64,000 nucleotides of DNA from an uncultured beta proteobacterium. GTDB lineage: Bacteria > Pseudomonadota > Gammaproteobacteria > Burkholderiales > Burkholderiaceae_C. Location: positions 26,185-90,184 of the forward strand of contig CAIKVZ010000225.1 of assembly GCA_903830985.1 (NCBI GenBank), read 5' to 3'. The notes below the pieces were generated by a model, which saw only the letters and a program-made list of their open reading frames with translations, was not told the origin of the DNA and made no database searches. The position numbers and the translations under genes are program-made. Of the stretch, positions 36,519 through 43,889 are shown in pieces; position 1 is the first letter of the stretch; each line of letters begins with the position of its first letter.

Positions 36519-37418
36519 TCAGGTGTGTGCACGCACGGAGGCCATGATGCCCAGCACGAACAACGCGCAGGCCCAGAGTTGCAGGCACGTCGGCCAATGC
36601 CCGTCCAGCATGAAGGAATAGAGCAGGCCGAACACGGTTTCGCTCACGATCAGCTGACCGCACAGGCTGGCGCTCATGTGGCGGCTGGCCACGTTCCACA
36701 GGATCGTTGCCAGCCAGGCCGAGCCCACGCCGGTGGCGACACACAGCGCCGCCGCCAGTTGCCAGCCGTCGGACGCCAGCAGCACGGACGCCGGCGTGCC
36801 GGCGACAAGCCACATCAGCAGGGCCCCGGCGCCGGTGGCCACACCCAACCAGTTGGTCCATTCGGTGGCACTCACCTCGGGGTGGCGTTTCAGCCAGACT
36901 GAATTCAGCAGACCAAAGGCGGTCCAGCACAACATGGCAAGCACGGCCCAGAGCACGCCGCGCCAGTAATGCACAGGGGCAGCGGCTGCAGCCAGCGACG
37001 CCAGGCCATCGGTGGCGACGATCATCAACCCCAGTCCCCCCAGCGTGAACAGCAGTCCCGGCAGCAGCGCCGCCCAGCGCAGACCCAGGGGACGACCGAG
37101 CAGCATCATCCAGATCGGTATGGTGCCGATGATGAGCGTGGGCACCTCGCTGCCGGCGTCGTGGATGGCCAGCACCAGCAGCAAGTAATAACCGGTGAAG
37201 CCCAGCACGCTCAAGCCCAGCGCAGCACGCGCCTGTGCCGCTTTGGGCCAACGATGGGAACGCCGGCCGAGCAACAACAGCGTCGAGAGAAGTCCGAAAG
37301 ACAGAAAGCGCCCGGCCGTGAGGTCCACCGACGAGATCGCCGTGGCCATGCGCGGCGCGATGAAAACCAGGCCCCACAAGGCCCCGGCGGCCAGGCCGGC
37401 CAGGACGCCCTTCAGCAC
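36519..37418 (-). CDS. EamA/DMT-family transporter
   Basis: 299 residues with about ten predicted membrane helices in two EamA repeats (the first begins GVLAGLAAGALWGLVF; the second is marked by WRGVLWAVLAMLCWTAFGLLN and GVGSAWLATILWNVASRHM). Drug/metabolite-transporter superfamily; substrate unknown, often amino-acid or metabolite efflux. The start is a GTG at 37418 with no good ribosome site, so the true N terminus is uncertain. Convergent with pfp. Upstream lies an inverted pair of dispersed repeats (37459-37542). Confidence 0.82.
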   Translation of the reverse strand: MLKGVLAGLAAGALWGLVFIAPRMATAISSVDLTAGRFLSFGLLSTLLLLGRRSHRWPKAAQARAALGLSVLGFTGYYLLLVLAIHDAGSEVPTLIIGTIPIWMMLLGRPLGLRWAALLPGLLFTLGGLGLMIVATDGLASLAAAAAPVHYWRGVLWAVLAMLCWTAFGLLNSVWLKRHPEVSATEWTNWLGVATGAGALLMWLVAGTPASVLLASDGWQLAAALCVATGVGSAWLATILWNVASRHMSASLCGQLIVSETVFGLLYSFMLDGHWPTCLQLWACALFVLGIMASVRAHT

Positions 37419-37458
37419 GGCGCCATTGTCATGGCGGGTTGCGTGTTAACCCGGGTTT

Positions 37459-37542
37459 CGTCATCGCGAGCGCAGCGTGGCGATCCATGACTTCAGCAGC
37501 ATCCAACGATGGACTGCCACGGCCTGCGGCCTCGCAGTGACG
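37459..37542. repeat. Inverted pair of REP-like repeats (family A)
   Basis: Left copy 37459-37488 begins CGTCATCGCGAG and ends CGATCCATG; right copy 37508-37542 runs in the opposite sense, GATGGACTGCCACGG ... CTCGCAGTGACG. The two form a BIME-like hairpin pair between the EamA and SDR genes. Further copies of the same family occur at 40203-40268, 40355-40392 and 53231-53369. Confidence 0.65.
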
Positions 37543-37593
37543 CGTGGTTTTTCCCACGAATCGGCGTATGTTCATGGAAAGGGGCCATCGCCC

Positions 37594-38376
37594 TCAGATT
37601 GCAAAACCGTCGTCGGCCGCGATGATGGCGCCGTTCACGAAATGGCTTTGCGCGCTGGCCAGCAGCACGATCAGCGCGTCCAGGTCCTCGGGCTTGCCGA
37701 CACGCTTGCGCGGCAGCATGGCGACAAGCTTTTGCCCGGCCTCGGTCTGCCAATGGTGGTTGTTGATTTCGGTGTCAATGTAGCCCGGGCAGATGGCGTT
37801 CACGTTGATGCCGAACTTGCCCCACTCCATGGCCATGGCGCGGGTCATCTGGATCATCGCGGCCTTGCTCATGCAGTACACGCCGATCTGCGGCAGCACC
37901 TTCAGGCCCGCCATGGAGGCGATGTTGATGATGCGCCCGCCGGTGTAGCTGCCAGGTGCTGCGCCCTTGGCGCGCGCCAGCATGCGTTTGCCGACCTCCT
38001 GCGCCACGAAGAAGGCGCCCTTGACGTTGGTGTCGAAGATGAAGTCGTAGTCGTCGGGCGAGACTTCCTGGATGCGCTGCGTGGTGCTCACGCCCGAGTT
38101 GTTCACCAGGATGTCGATGGAGCCGACCTCGGTCTCGGCGCGCGCCACCGCCGCCTTGATGGATCCCTGGTCCGTCACGTCGAGTTCCACCACATGGGCG
38201 TCGCCGCCCTCGCCCTCGATCTCGGCGCGCAGTTCCTTGAGCCGGTCCGTGCGGCGGCTGGCCAGTACCACGGCGGCTCCGGCACGGGCCAGGGTGCGGG
38301 CAAATTGCGCCCCCAGGCCGCTGGACGCGCCGGTGACAAAAGCGATGCGACCCGACAGGTCGATGGTGTAGGCCAT
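37594..38376 (-). CDS. Short-chain dehydrogenase/reductase (SDR)
   Basis: 260 residues, classical SDR. Cofactor motif TGASSGLG at 15-22, NNSG at 92-95, catalytic S154, Y167 and K171 (YCMSK), then PGYIDTE. The fold and length match FabG-like oxidoreductases; the presence of Arg-Arg after the second strand (ASRRTDRL) suggests NADP(H) preference. In relatives this gene neighbours ETF-QO and fatty-acid genes, so a 3-hydroxyacyl substrate is plausible. It is divergent from the ETF-QO gene (132 bp between starts). Confidence 0.9.
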   Translation of the reverse strand: MAYTIDLSGRIAFVTGASSGLGAQFARTLARAGAAVVLASRRTDRLKELRAEIEGEGGDAHVVELDVTDQGSIKAAVARAETEVGSIDILVNNSGVSTTQRIQEVSPDDYDFIFDTNVKGAFFVAQEVGKRMLARAKGAAPGSYTGGRIINIASMAGLKVLPQIGVYCMSKAAMIQMTRAMAMEWGKFGINVNAICPGYIDTEINNHHWQTEAGQKLVAMLPRKRVGKPEDLDALIVLLASAQSHFVNGAIIAADDGFAI

Positions 38377-38508
38377 GAATAATCTCCGAAAAAGCTAGAG
38401 GATCGAAGCTTCGATGGTACGCGAGCGCGGCATAGAATTGGTCACGCAGCAGACAGGGTGGCCGGCCATCCTGCGGCACACTCCAAAGACTAATCTCGAG
38501 AGGCTCCC

Positions 38509-40200
38509 ATGACATCTGAAGAAATCCTGGCCCAGTACGGTCCACGCGAAAGCATGGACTACGACGTGGTGGTGGTAGGGGGCGGCCCGGCCGGACTCGC
38601 CACCGCCATAAGGCTCAAGCAGTTGTCTGCAGCCAAGGGCAAGGACATCTCGGTCGTGGTGCTGGAAAAAGGCTCGGAACCGGGTGCCCACATCCTGAGC
38701 GGCGCCGTCATGGACCCGATCGCCATGAACGAGCTGTTCCCCAACTGGAAGGAACTCGGCTGCCCGCTGGACCAGCCGGTGACCGAGGACATCATGCTGT
38801 TCCTGGGCGAGACATCGGCCTGGCGCACGCCGGGCTTTGTGCTGCCCAAGAGCATGCACAATCACGGCAGCTACGTCATCAGCCTGGCCAACGTGACGCG
38901 CTGGATGGCGCAGCAGGCCGAAAGCCTGGGCGTGGAGATCTTCCCCGGCTTTGCCGCGGGCGAGGTGCTGTACGCCGAGGACGGCTCGGTCAAGGGCGTG
39001 GCCACGGGCAACATGGGCGTGGGCAAGGACGGCGTGCCCACCGGAGAATTCCAGATCGGCATGGAGTTGCTGGGCAAATACACCATCTTCGCCGAAGGCG
39101 CGCGCGGCCATCTGGGCAAGCAGGTCATCGCCAAATTCAAGTTGGACGAGGGCAAGGATCCGCAAAGCTACGCCATCGGCATCAAGGAGCTGTGGGAGAT
39201 CGACCCGGCGCGCCACACCCCGGGACTGGTGCTGCACAGCACAGGCTGGCCGCTGGACGAGCAGACCTATGGCGGCTCCTTCATGTACCACATGGAGGGC
39301 AACAAGCTCGCCATTGGCCTGGTCGTGGGGCTGAACTACAGCAACCCCTGGATGAGCCCCTTCGAGGAGTTCCAGCGCTTCAAGACACACCCCAACATCC
39401 GCTGGTACTTCGAAGGTGCGCAAGGCCACAAGCCGGCGCAGCGCATCGGCTACGGCGCGCGCGTCATCACCGCCGGCGGCCTGCTGAGCCTGCCCAAGCT
39501 TGTGTTCCCCGGCGGCGCGCTGGTCGGCTGCGAAGCCGGCTTCCTCAATGCCAGCCGCATCAAGGGCAGCCACTCGGCCATCAAGTCGGGCATGCTGGCG
39601 GCCGAAGCGGCCTATGACGCCGTCACGGCCGGACGCGAGCGCGACGAACTCGCCGCCTACCCGGCTGCCTTCGAGCGCAGCTGGCTGCACACCGAACTGC
39701 ACAGCTCGCGCAACTTCAAGCAATGGTTCAAGTACGGCCGCACGGTCGGCACCATCATGACCGGGCTGGAGCAGTTCGCGCTGCAAGGCCATGTGCCATG
39801 GACCGTGCACCGCACGCAGGCCGACCACCTCTACCTCAAGCCGGCGGCCGATTGCCCGCGCATCGAGTACCCGCGCCCCGACGGCAAGCTGACCTTCGAC
39901 AAGCTCTCCAGCGTATTCCTGAGCAACACGAATCACGCCGAGAACCAGCCGGCGCACCTGACCCTGAAGAACGCCGGCGTGCCGGTGAGCCTGAACCTGG
40001 CCAAGTACGCAGGCCCGGAGGCGCGCTACTGCCCGGCAGGCGTGTACGAGTTCATCAAGGACGCCAGCGGCGCCGACCAGTTGCAGATCAATGCGCAAAA
40101 CTGCGTGCACTGCAAGACCTGCGACATCAAGGACCCGACGCAAAACATCGTCTGGGTCACGCCCGAAGGGGGCGGCGGACCCAACTACGTGGATATGTAA
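38509..40200 (+). CDS. Electron transfer flavoprotein-ubiquinone oxidoreductase (ETF-QO)
   Basis: 563 residues, full length. FAD-binding GGGPAGLATAIRL near the N terminus, the quinone-binding membrane-associated core, and the C-terminal [4Fe-4S] cysteines (YCPAGVYEF and NCVHCKTCDIKDPTQNI). It passes electrons from ETF, reduced by acyl-CoA and other dehydrogenases, to ubiquinone at the inner membrane. Start ATG with GAGAGG upstream. No etfAB pair is in the window. The gene ends close to dispersed repeats at 40203-40268. Confidence 0.95.
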   Translation: MTSEEILAQYGPRESMDYDVVVVGGGPAGLATAIRLKQLSAAKGKDISVVVLEKGSEPGAHILSGAVMDPIAMNELFPNWKELGCPLDQPVTEDIMLFLGETSAWRTPGFVLPKSMHNHGSYVISLANVTRWMAQQAESLGVEIFPGFAAGEVLYAEDGSVKGVATGNMGVGKDGVPTGEFQIGMELLGKYTIFAEGARGHLGKQVIAKFKLDEGKDPQSYAIGIKELWEIDPARHTPGLVLHSTGWPLDEQTYGGSFMYHMEGNKLAIGLVVGLNYSNPWMSPFEEFQRFKTHPNIRWYFEGAQGHKPAQRIGYGARVITAGGLLSLPKLVFPGGALVGCEAGFLNASRIKGSHSAIKSGMLAAEAAYDAVTAGRERDELAAYPAAFERSWLHTELHSSRNFKQWFKYGRTVGTIMTGLEQFALQGHVPWTVHRTQADHLYLKPAADCPRIEYPRPDGKLTFDKLSSVFLSNTNHAENQPAHLTLKNAGVPVSLNLAKYAGPEARYCPAGVYEFIKDASGADQLQINAQNCVHCKTCDIKDPTQNIVWVTPEGGGGPNYVDM

Positions 40201-40202
40201 TC

Positions 40203-40268
40203 TGGATTGCCACGCCTCGCCACAGCCCAAGTGCCTCGCGGCTAAAGGCACGCGGCTCGCAATGACGA
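40203..40268. repeat. REP-like repeat (family A) after ETF-QO
   Basis: Begins GGATTGCCACGCCTCGCCAC and ends GGCTCGCAATGACGAG. This is an inverted, internally extended copy of the CGTCATCGCGAG...CGATCCATG element. The central part has an extra dyad (GTGCCTCGCGGCTAAAGGCAC), so it can form a larger hairpin and may double as a transcription terminator for ETF-QO. Confidence 0.6.
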
Positions 40269-40354
40269 GACCGTGGTTCTTGGTCCGTGTGCGGTATCGA
40301 CCCGGGTTCGGGAGACCCTCCGTTAACCGACCCGTTTCGATGAACCAACCCAGC

Positions 40355-40392
40355 CGTCATCGCGAGGCCCAAGGCCGTGGCGATCCATGCTG
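40355..40392. repeat. REP-like repeat (family A), single copy
   Basis: Reads GTCATCGCGAGGCCCAAGGCCGTGG-like, ending CGATCCATG. It is in direct orientation relative to the first copy in the window at 37459. Between the two 40-kb copies (40269-40354) and from 40393 to the operator at 40494 I see no gene and no clear structure. The 331-bp gap 40201-40531 is therefore repeats plus promoter. Confidence 0.6.
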
Positions 40393-40487
40393 TTGATATC
40401 GTATTGAAAACTGACCGAGAGCGTTGCTCAAACCACGCTGCCCGGAAGTCCCTTTTTCCCCGCTCTTCTAGTTGACTGTTGCCCTCC

Positions 40488-40515
40488 TTGAAATCTAGTG
40501 TATTATTAGTATAAG
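40488..40515 (+). promoter_or_regulatory. Predicted promoter of the GntR/ABC operon
   Basis: -35 TTGAAA at 40488-40493 and -10 TATAAG at 40510-40515, with a 16-nt spacer. It overlaps the operator dyad at 40494-40523. The start codon at 40532 lies only about ten bases after the expected transcription start, and no ribosome site is visible, so the regulator may be translated from a nearly leaderless mRNA. Confidence 0.5.
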
Positions 40516-40523
40516 ACACTAGA
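40494..40523. promoter_or_regulatory. YtrA-type operator (autoregulatory)
   Basis: Perfect 8-bp arms TCTAGTGT (40494-40501) and ACACTAGA (40516-40523) separated by 14 nt. It contains the AGTGTA/ACACT half sites expected for YtrA-subfamily GntR regulators and sits over the -10/-35 region of the gene it precedes, so repression by the GntR protein encoded at 40532 is very likely. Confidence 0.75.
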
Positions 40524-40531
40524 TTTTCAAA

Positions 40532-40912
40532 ATGCTTTTCGACATCAACCCCAGCGCCTCGGTGCCGATCTACCGCCAGATCATCGATCAGGTGCGCCGC
40601 ATGGTGGCGGGCGGTCAGCTCAAACCGGGCGACGACCTGCCCTCGGTGCGCGCCGTAGCCGCGCAGCACACGGTGAACCCCATGACCGTCTCCAAGGCCT
40701 ACAGCCTGCTCGAGGCCGAAGGACTGGCCACGCGCCAGCGCGGTCTGGGCATGGTGGTCGCGCACAGCCAGCCCAAGCGTCAACTGAATGAGCGGCTGGA
40801 ACTGCTGCGCCCCAGCGTGCAGGCCGCCGCCCAGCACGCGCGGCAACTGGAAGTTCCGATGCGCGATGCCCTGGCGCTGTTCAAGCACGAATTCGAAGGA
40901 GAAAAAAAATGA
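40532..40912 (+). CDS. GntR-family (YtrA-subfamily) transcriptional repressor
   Basis: 126 residues. The N-terminal winged helix-turn-helix is GntR type (VPIYRQIIDQVRRMVAGGQLKPGDDLPSVRAVAAQHTVNPMTVSKAYSLLEAEGLA). The short C-terminal part (about 45 residues) matches the YtrA subfamily, which lacks a large effector domain. YtrA regulators control ABC-transporter operons, and this one is followed directly by the ATPase and permease genes (stop overlaps the ATG at 40909). Member of the operon 40532-43835. Confidence 0.9.
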   Translation: MLFDINPSASVPIYRQIIDQVRRMVAGGQLKPGDDLPSVRAVAAQHTVNPMTVSKAYSLLEAEGLATRQRGLGMVVAHSQPKRQLNERLELLRPSVQAAAQHARQLEVPMRDALALFKHEFEGEKK

Positions 40913-41809
40913 TGCTCGACACCCAGACCCGTCCCGCTGCGAGCCTGTTCGACGAGGACGCAGCAGCCGATGCCACGGACCCGGTTCAGGTCAGCGGTCT
41001 GAACCTGTCCTACAAGAACCAGGCGGTGCTCAAGGACGTGAACCTGAGCCTGCCGCGCGGCTCGGTCGTGGGACTGGTGGGCGCCAATGGCGCGGGCAAG
41101 ACCAGCCTGATGCGCTGCCTGCTGGGTTTGACACTGCCGCAGAGCGGCGCCATCCGCCTGCTGGGCGAGGACCCTACCGACTTGAGCGACGGCGTGCGCG
41201 CCCGCTTGGGCTACGTGGCGCAAACGCCTGAACTGATCGAGTGGATGAAGGTGGCAGTACCTGGACTACATCGGCGCCTTCTACCCCGCGTGGCACACGC
41301 AGCGTGTGACGCAGTGGCTGACCAAATGGACGTTGGATCCGAAGCAAAAGATCATGGCACTGTCGCTGGGGCAAAAGCAGAAGCTGGCGCTGCTGCAGGC
41401 GCTGGGGCACGCGCCCGAGTTGCTGCTGCTGGACGAACCGGTGGCCAGCCTGGACCCCTTGATGCGGCGCGAGTTCATGCGCACGCTGTTTGACGACGCG
41501 CCGGGTCGCACCGTGCTCATCTCCAGCCACTTGCTCAGCGACCTGGAACGCATCATCACGCACCTGGTGCTGATGAAGGAGGGGCGCATCCTGCTGGCCG
41601 ACGAATGGGATGTGTTGGTGGAAAAAGTGCAGCGTGTGCAACTGCAGCAACGGCTCCCCGAAGTGCCCGGCTTGCTGGCGCAGCATGTGCGCGCCGACGG
41701 CGTCACCGCCGTCATCGACACGCGACAGTTTGATCTGTCGCTGCTGCCTGCGGGTGCCCAGCCCGCCGCCATGAACCTGGACGCGCTGTTTGTGGAGTTG
41801 GTGTCGTGA
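40909..41809 (+). pseudogene. ABC transporter ATP-binding protein with a frameshift
   Basis: A single ATPase gene is split between two frames. The first part (from 40909, in frame to about 41253) has Walker A GANGAGKTS and the Q-loop region ending TPELIEWMKV. The second part (readable from about 41255, with stop at 41807-41809) resumes with QYLDYIGAFYPAWH, then the signature LSLGQKQKLA, Walker B LLLLDEP and the H-loop SSHLL. The break is at 41251-41255 (gtg-g-cag); a 1-nt gain or a 2-nt loss restores the frame. It could be a sequencing error, a true mutation or, less likely, recoding. ATGA overlap with the regulator gene; GTGA overlap with the permease. Confidence 0.85.
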
Positions 41810-43215
41810 AGGTCTATGCGGCGATCCTGCGTACCCTGCTGGGGCGCAGCGTCTTGCTGTCCCTCTTGTGTGCCCTGCTGGTCAGCATGCCGCTGCTGGC
41901 GCAACTCTGGGGAACGGACGAGCCCGGCATCAAGGGCAGCGCCGTGGTCGCAGCCGGCTCGCTGCTGCTGTGCTGGTGGACAGCGATGCTGCTGGGATCA
42001 ACCATGGCCGGTTTGAGCCACCGACAGGCCAGACAAACCATCCCCGGCTACAGCCGTCGACTGCTGGCGGTTGGTACGATGCTGGGCCTGCTTATCTGGG
42101 CGCCCGTCCCGCTTTTCCACCCCTGGGGCGAACTGAGCGCCGGCGCGCTGCCATGGATGCGCTGGACGCCGTTGTTGGCGTATGGACTGATGGGTTCGGG
42201 CTTCCTGATGGGCGTGAGCCAGCGCGCTCTGGGCATGAAGATGGGGCGCGAAAAACTGCTGCGGCTGGCGCTGTTCGCCGCGTCCTGGTTGCTGCCCGTC
42301 ACGGTGCTGGTGAGCGCAGGTTTTCGCGACTGGCTCGCAACGCCGCTGCAGGATGAGTTGCCGGGTGTCAACCTGTTGACGCTGGCCTGTTTGCTGGCAG
42401 GGCCGCTGACCTGGCCCAGCTTCGCCTGGCTGCTCCCCAACGACCGTGCTCAAGCCGTCTCCAGCTTTGGCGTGATGGAGGAGCAAAGCAGACGGGGCAA
42501 CCTGCTCGGCAACTGGACCTTGTCCGGCATGCTCGAACGATCCCACGACAAGAACCGTTTACGCCTGGAATTTCTGGTGTTCTCGCCGGGCCTGCTGGCC
42601 CTGTGCACCGGCGTCCTCGGCCCCGTCATCCTTTGCCTGCTTGTGCTGCTCTTACCCAACGCCAATGCCTGGCTGGGCGACCCGACGAGCGTCATGAAGT
42701 TGGCCGGCGTTCCCTTTGGCATGCTGACCTTCATCGCCAGCGTGACGCCGCTGCTGGCGCCTGTCGTGCAAACCAGGTCCTTGGGCCGCGCACTGCTGTT
42801 GCCCGGGCAATGGCGGCGCAGCACATTGCCGGAAATATTGTTTGGCAGGATGCTCACGCTGAGCCTGCTGGGCGCGGGCGTCATCCTGGCGCCGACCTGT
42901 GTGATCGTGCCGCTGCTGGGCACGCCGTGGCTCAAACTGCTGCTGTTGGCGGTGTTGCTGCTGTGGAGCATTTCGGTCTGCGCCAGCCTGGTGTTTTGGC
43001 GCATCCCCCGGCGCAGTCAGACGCCCGGCGTCGATCCGGTCATCCTGATCGCGTTCATGCTGCTGGCGCTGGCAACTTCGGTGGCAGATTTCTTCCTGTT
43101 CGTGGACTTCTCCACAGCCACCTCCCTGGCCATCATGGCACTGGCCTTTGCCCTGCCTGTGCTGCTGTACCGCAGCGGTCTGAAGCGCTGGCGCGCCATG
43201 GAATACGGAGCCTGA
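41806..43215 (+). CDS. Polytopic membrane protein, putative ABC permease of the YtrA-regulated operon
   Basis: 469 residues with about 11-12 hydrophobic segments (for example SVLLSLLCALLVSMPLLAQL, TPLLAYGLMGSGFLMGV, LLALCTGVLGPVILCLLVLLL, AIMALAFALPVLLY). I do not recognise a named family; by position after an ABC ATPase it should be the transport-domain partner, maybe exporting a peptide or lipid-like compound. GTG start at 41806 overlaps the ATPase stop by 4 nt. No conserved catalytic motif. If the ATPase is inactivated by the frameshift, this protein has lost its partner. Confidence 0.7.
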   Translation: MKVYAAILRTLLGRSVLLSLLCALLVSMPLLAQLWGTDEPGIKGSAVVAAGSLLLCWWTAMLLGSTMAGLSHRQARQTIPGYSRRLLAVGTMLGLLIWAPVPLFHPWGELSAGALPWMRWTPLLAYGLMGSGFLMGVSQRALGMKMGREKLLRLALFAASWLLPVTVLVSAGFRDWLATPLQDELPGVNLLTLACLLAGPLTWPSFAWLLPNDRAQAVSSFGVMEEQSRRGNLLGNWTLSGMLERSHDKNRLRLEFLVFSPGLLALCTGVLGPVILCLLVLLLPNANAWLGDPTSVMKLAGVPFGMLTFIASVTPLLAPVVQTRSLGRALLLPGQWRRSTLPEILFGRMLTLSLLGAGVILAPTCVIVPLLGTPWLKLLLLAVLLLWSISVCASLVFWRIPRRSQTPGVDPVILIAFMLLALATSVADFFLFVDFSTATSLAIMALAFALPVLLYRSGLKRWRAMEYGA

Positions 43216-43217
43216 TC

Positions 43218-43835
43218 ATGCAAAACCTTCGTTCGCTTGAACCAAGAGGCCTGTTGCCGGCAAGCCCGGCGCGCAGCGTGCTGCGAAGAACGCGCAAATC
43301 GCTGGCGCTGGTGGCGTTGGTACTGCTCGCGCCCTGGCTGCTCCCCGGCTACTTTGCGACAGCGGTGAACTTCGATCAGTGCTGGGTCAAACAGCGTCCC
43401 AGTACCGCTGCGGACAAGGGATTCACCATGACTGGCCTGGAAACCCACGGCGGGGCGAACGTTCCCGATGGCGGGCGCTTTTGCGATGGGGCGGATGTGC
43501 CGCTTCGTCTGAGCGGAACAACGACCTTGCCCGAGGACGCGCACCTGTGGCTGTTGCTGGTGGGCGACCAGGGCCAGTTCTACCTGCACGGCCCGACCGG
43601 GCAGATCACCGCAGGAGCGTGGAGCATCGACAGCTACCGCACCGGACGGGACAACCGCGCCATGCTGTTGCTTCGGGTCGGGGAGACGACGCATCGGGAA
43701 TTTTTGCAACGCGGCATCAACCGCAACTGGGCGGCGTTCGCCCACCTGCCCGCAGACGCGCAGGAGCTGGCGCACGTGGCGCTGAACGTGGTTCCCGTAT
43801 GCGGTCAGTTCGACGCGCGAAACTGCATGCCATGA
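43218..43835 (+). CDS. Hypothetical membrane-anchored protein at end of ABC operon
   Basis: 205 residues, family not recognised. One TM near residues 29-48 (LALVALVLLAPWLLPGYFA) and an extracytoplasmic domain with four cysteines (NFDQCWVK, GGRFCDGAD, VVPVCGQFDARNC). GGAG 8 nt before the ATG at 43218. It follows the permease by 2 nt and is probably an accessory, perhaps substrate-handling, protein of the same transporter; this is inference from position only. Confidence 0.6.
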   Translation: MQNLRSLEPRGLLPASPARSVLRRTRKSLALVALVLLAPWLLPGYFATAVNFDQCWVKQRPSTAADKGFTMTGLETHGGANVPDGGRFCDGADVPLRLSGTTTLPEDAHLWLLLVGDQGQFYLHGPTGQITAGAWSIDSYRTGRDNRAMLLLRVGETTHREFLQRGINRNWAAFAHLPADAQELAHVALNVVPVCGQFDARNCMP

Positions 43836-43889
43836 AATTTGCAACAATCCAGCCCAGATTTGGGTTTCGATCACCACAAGGGACATCTC

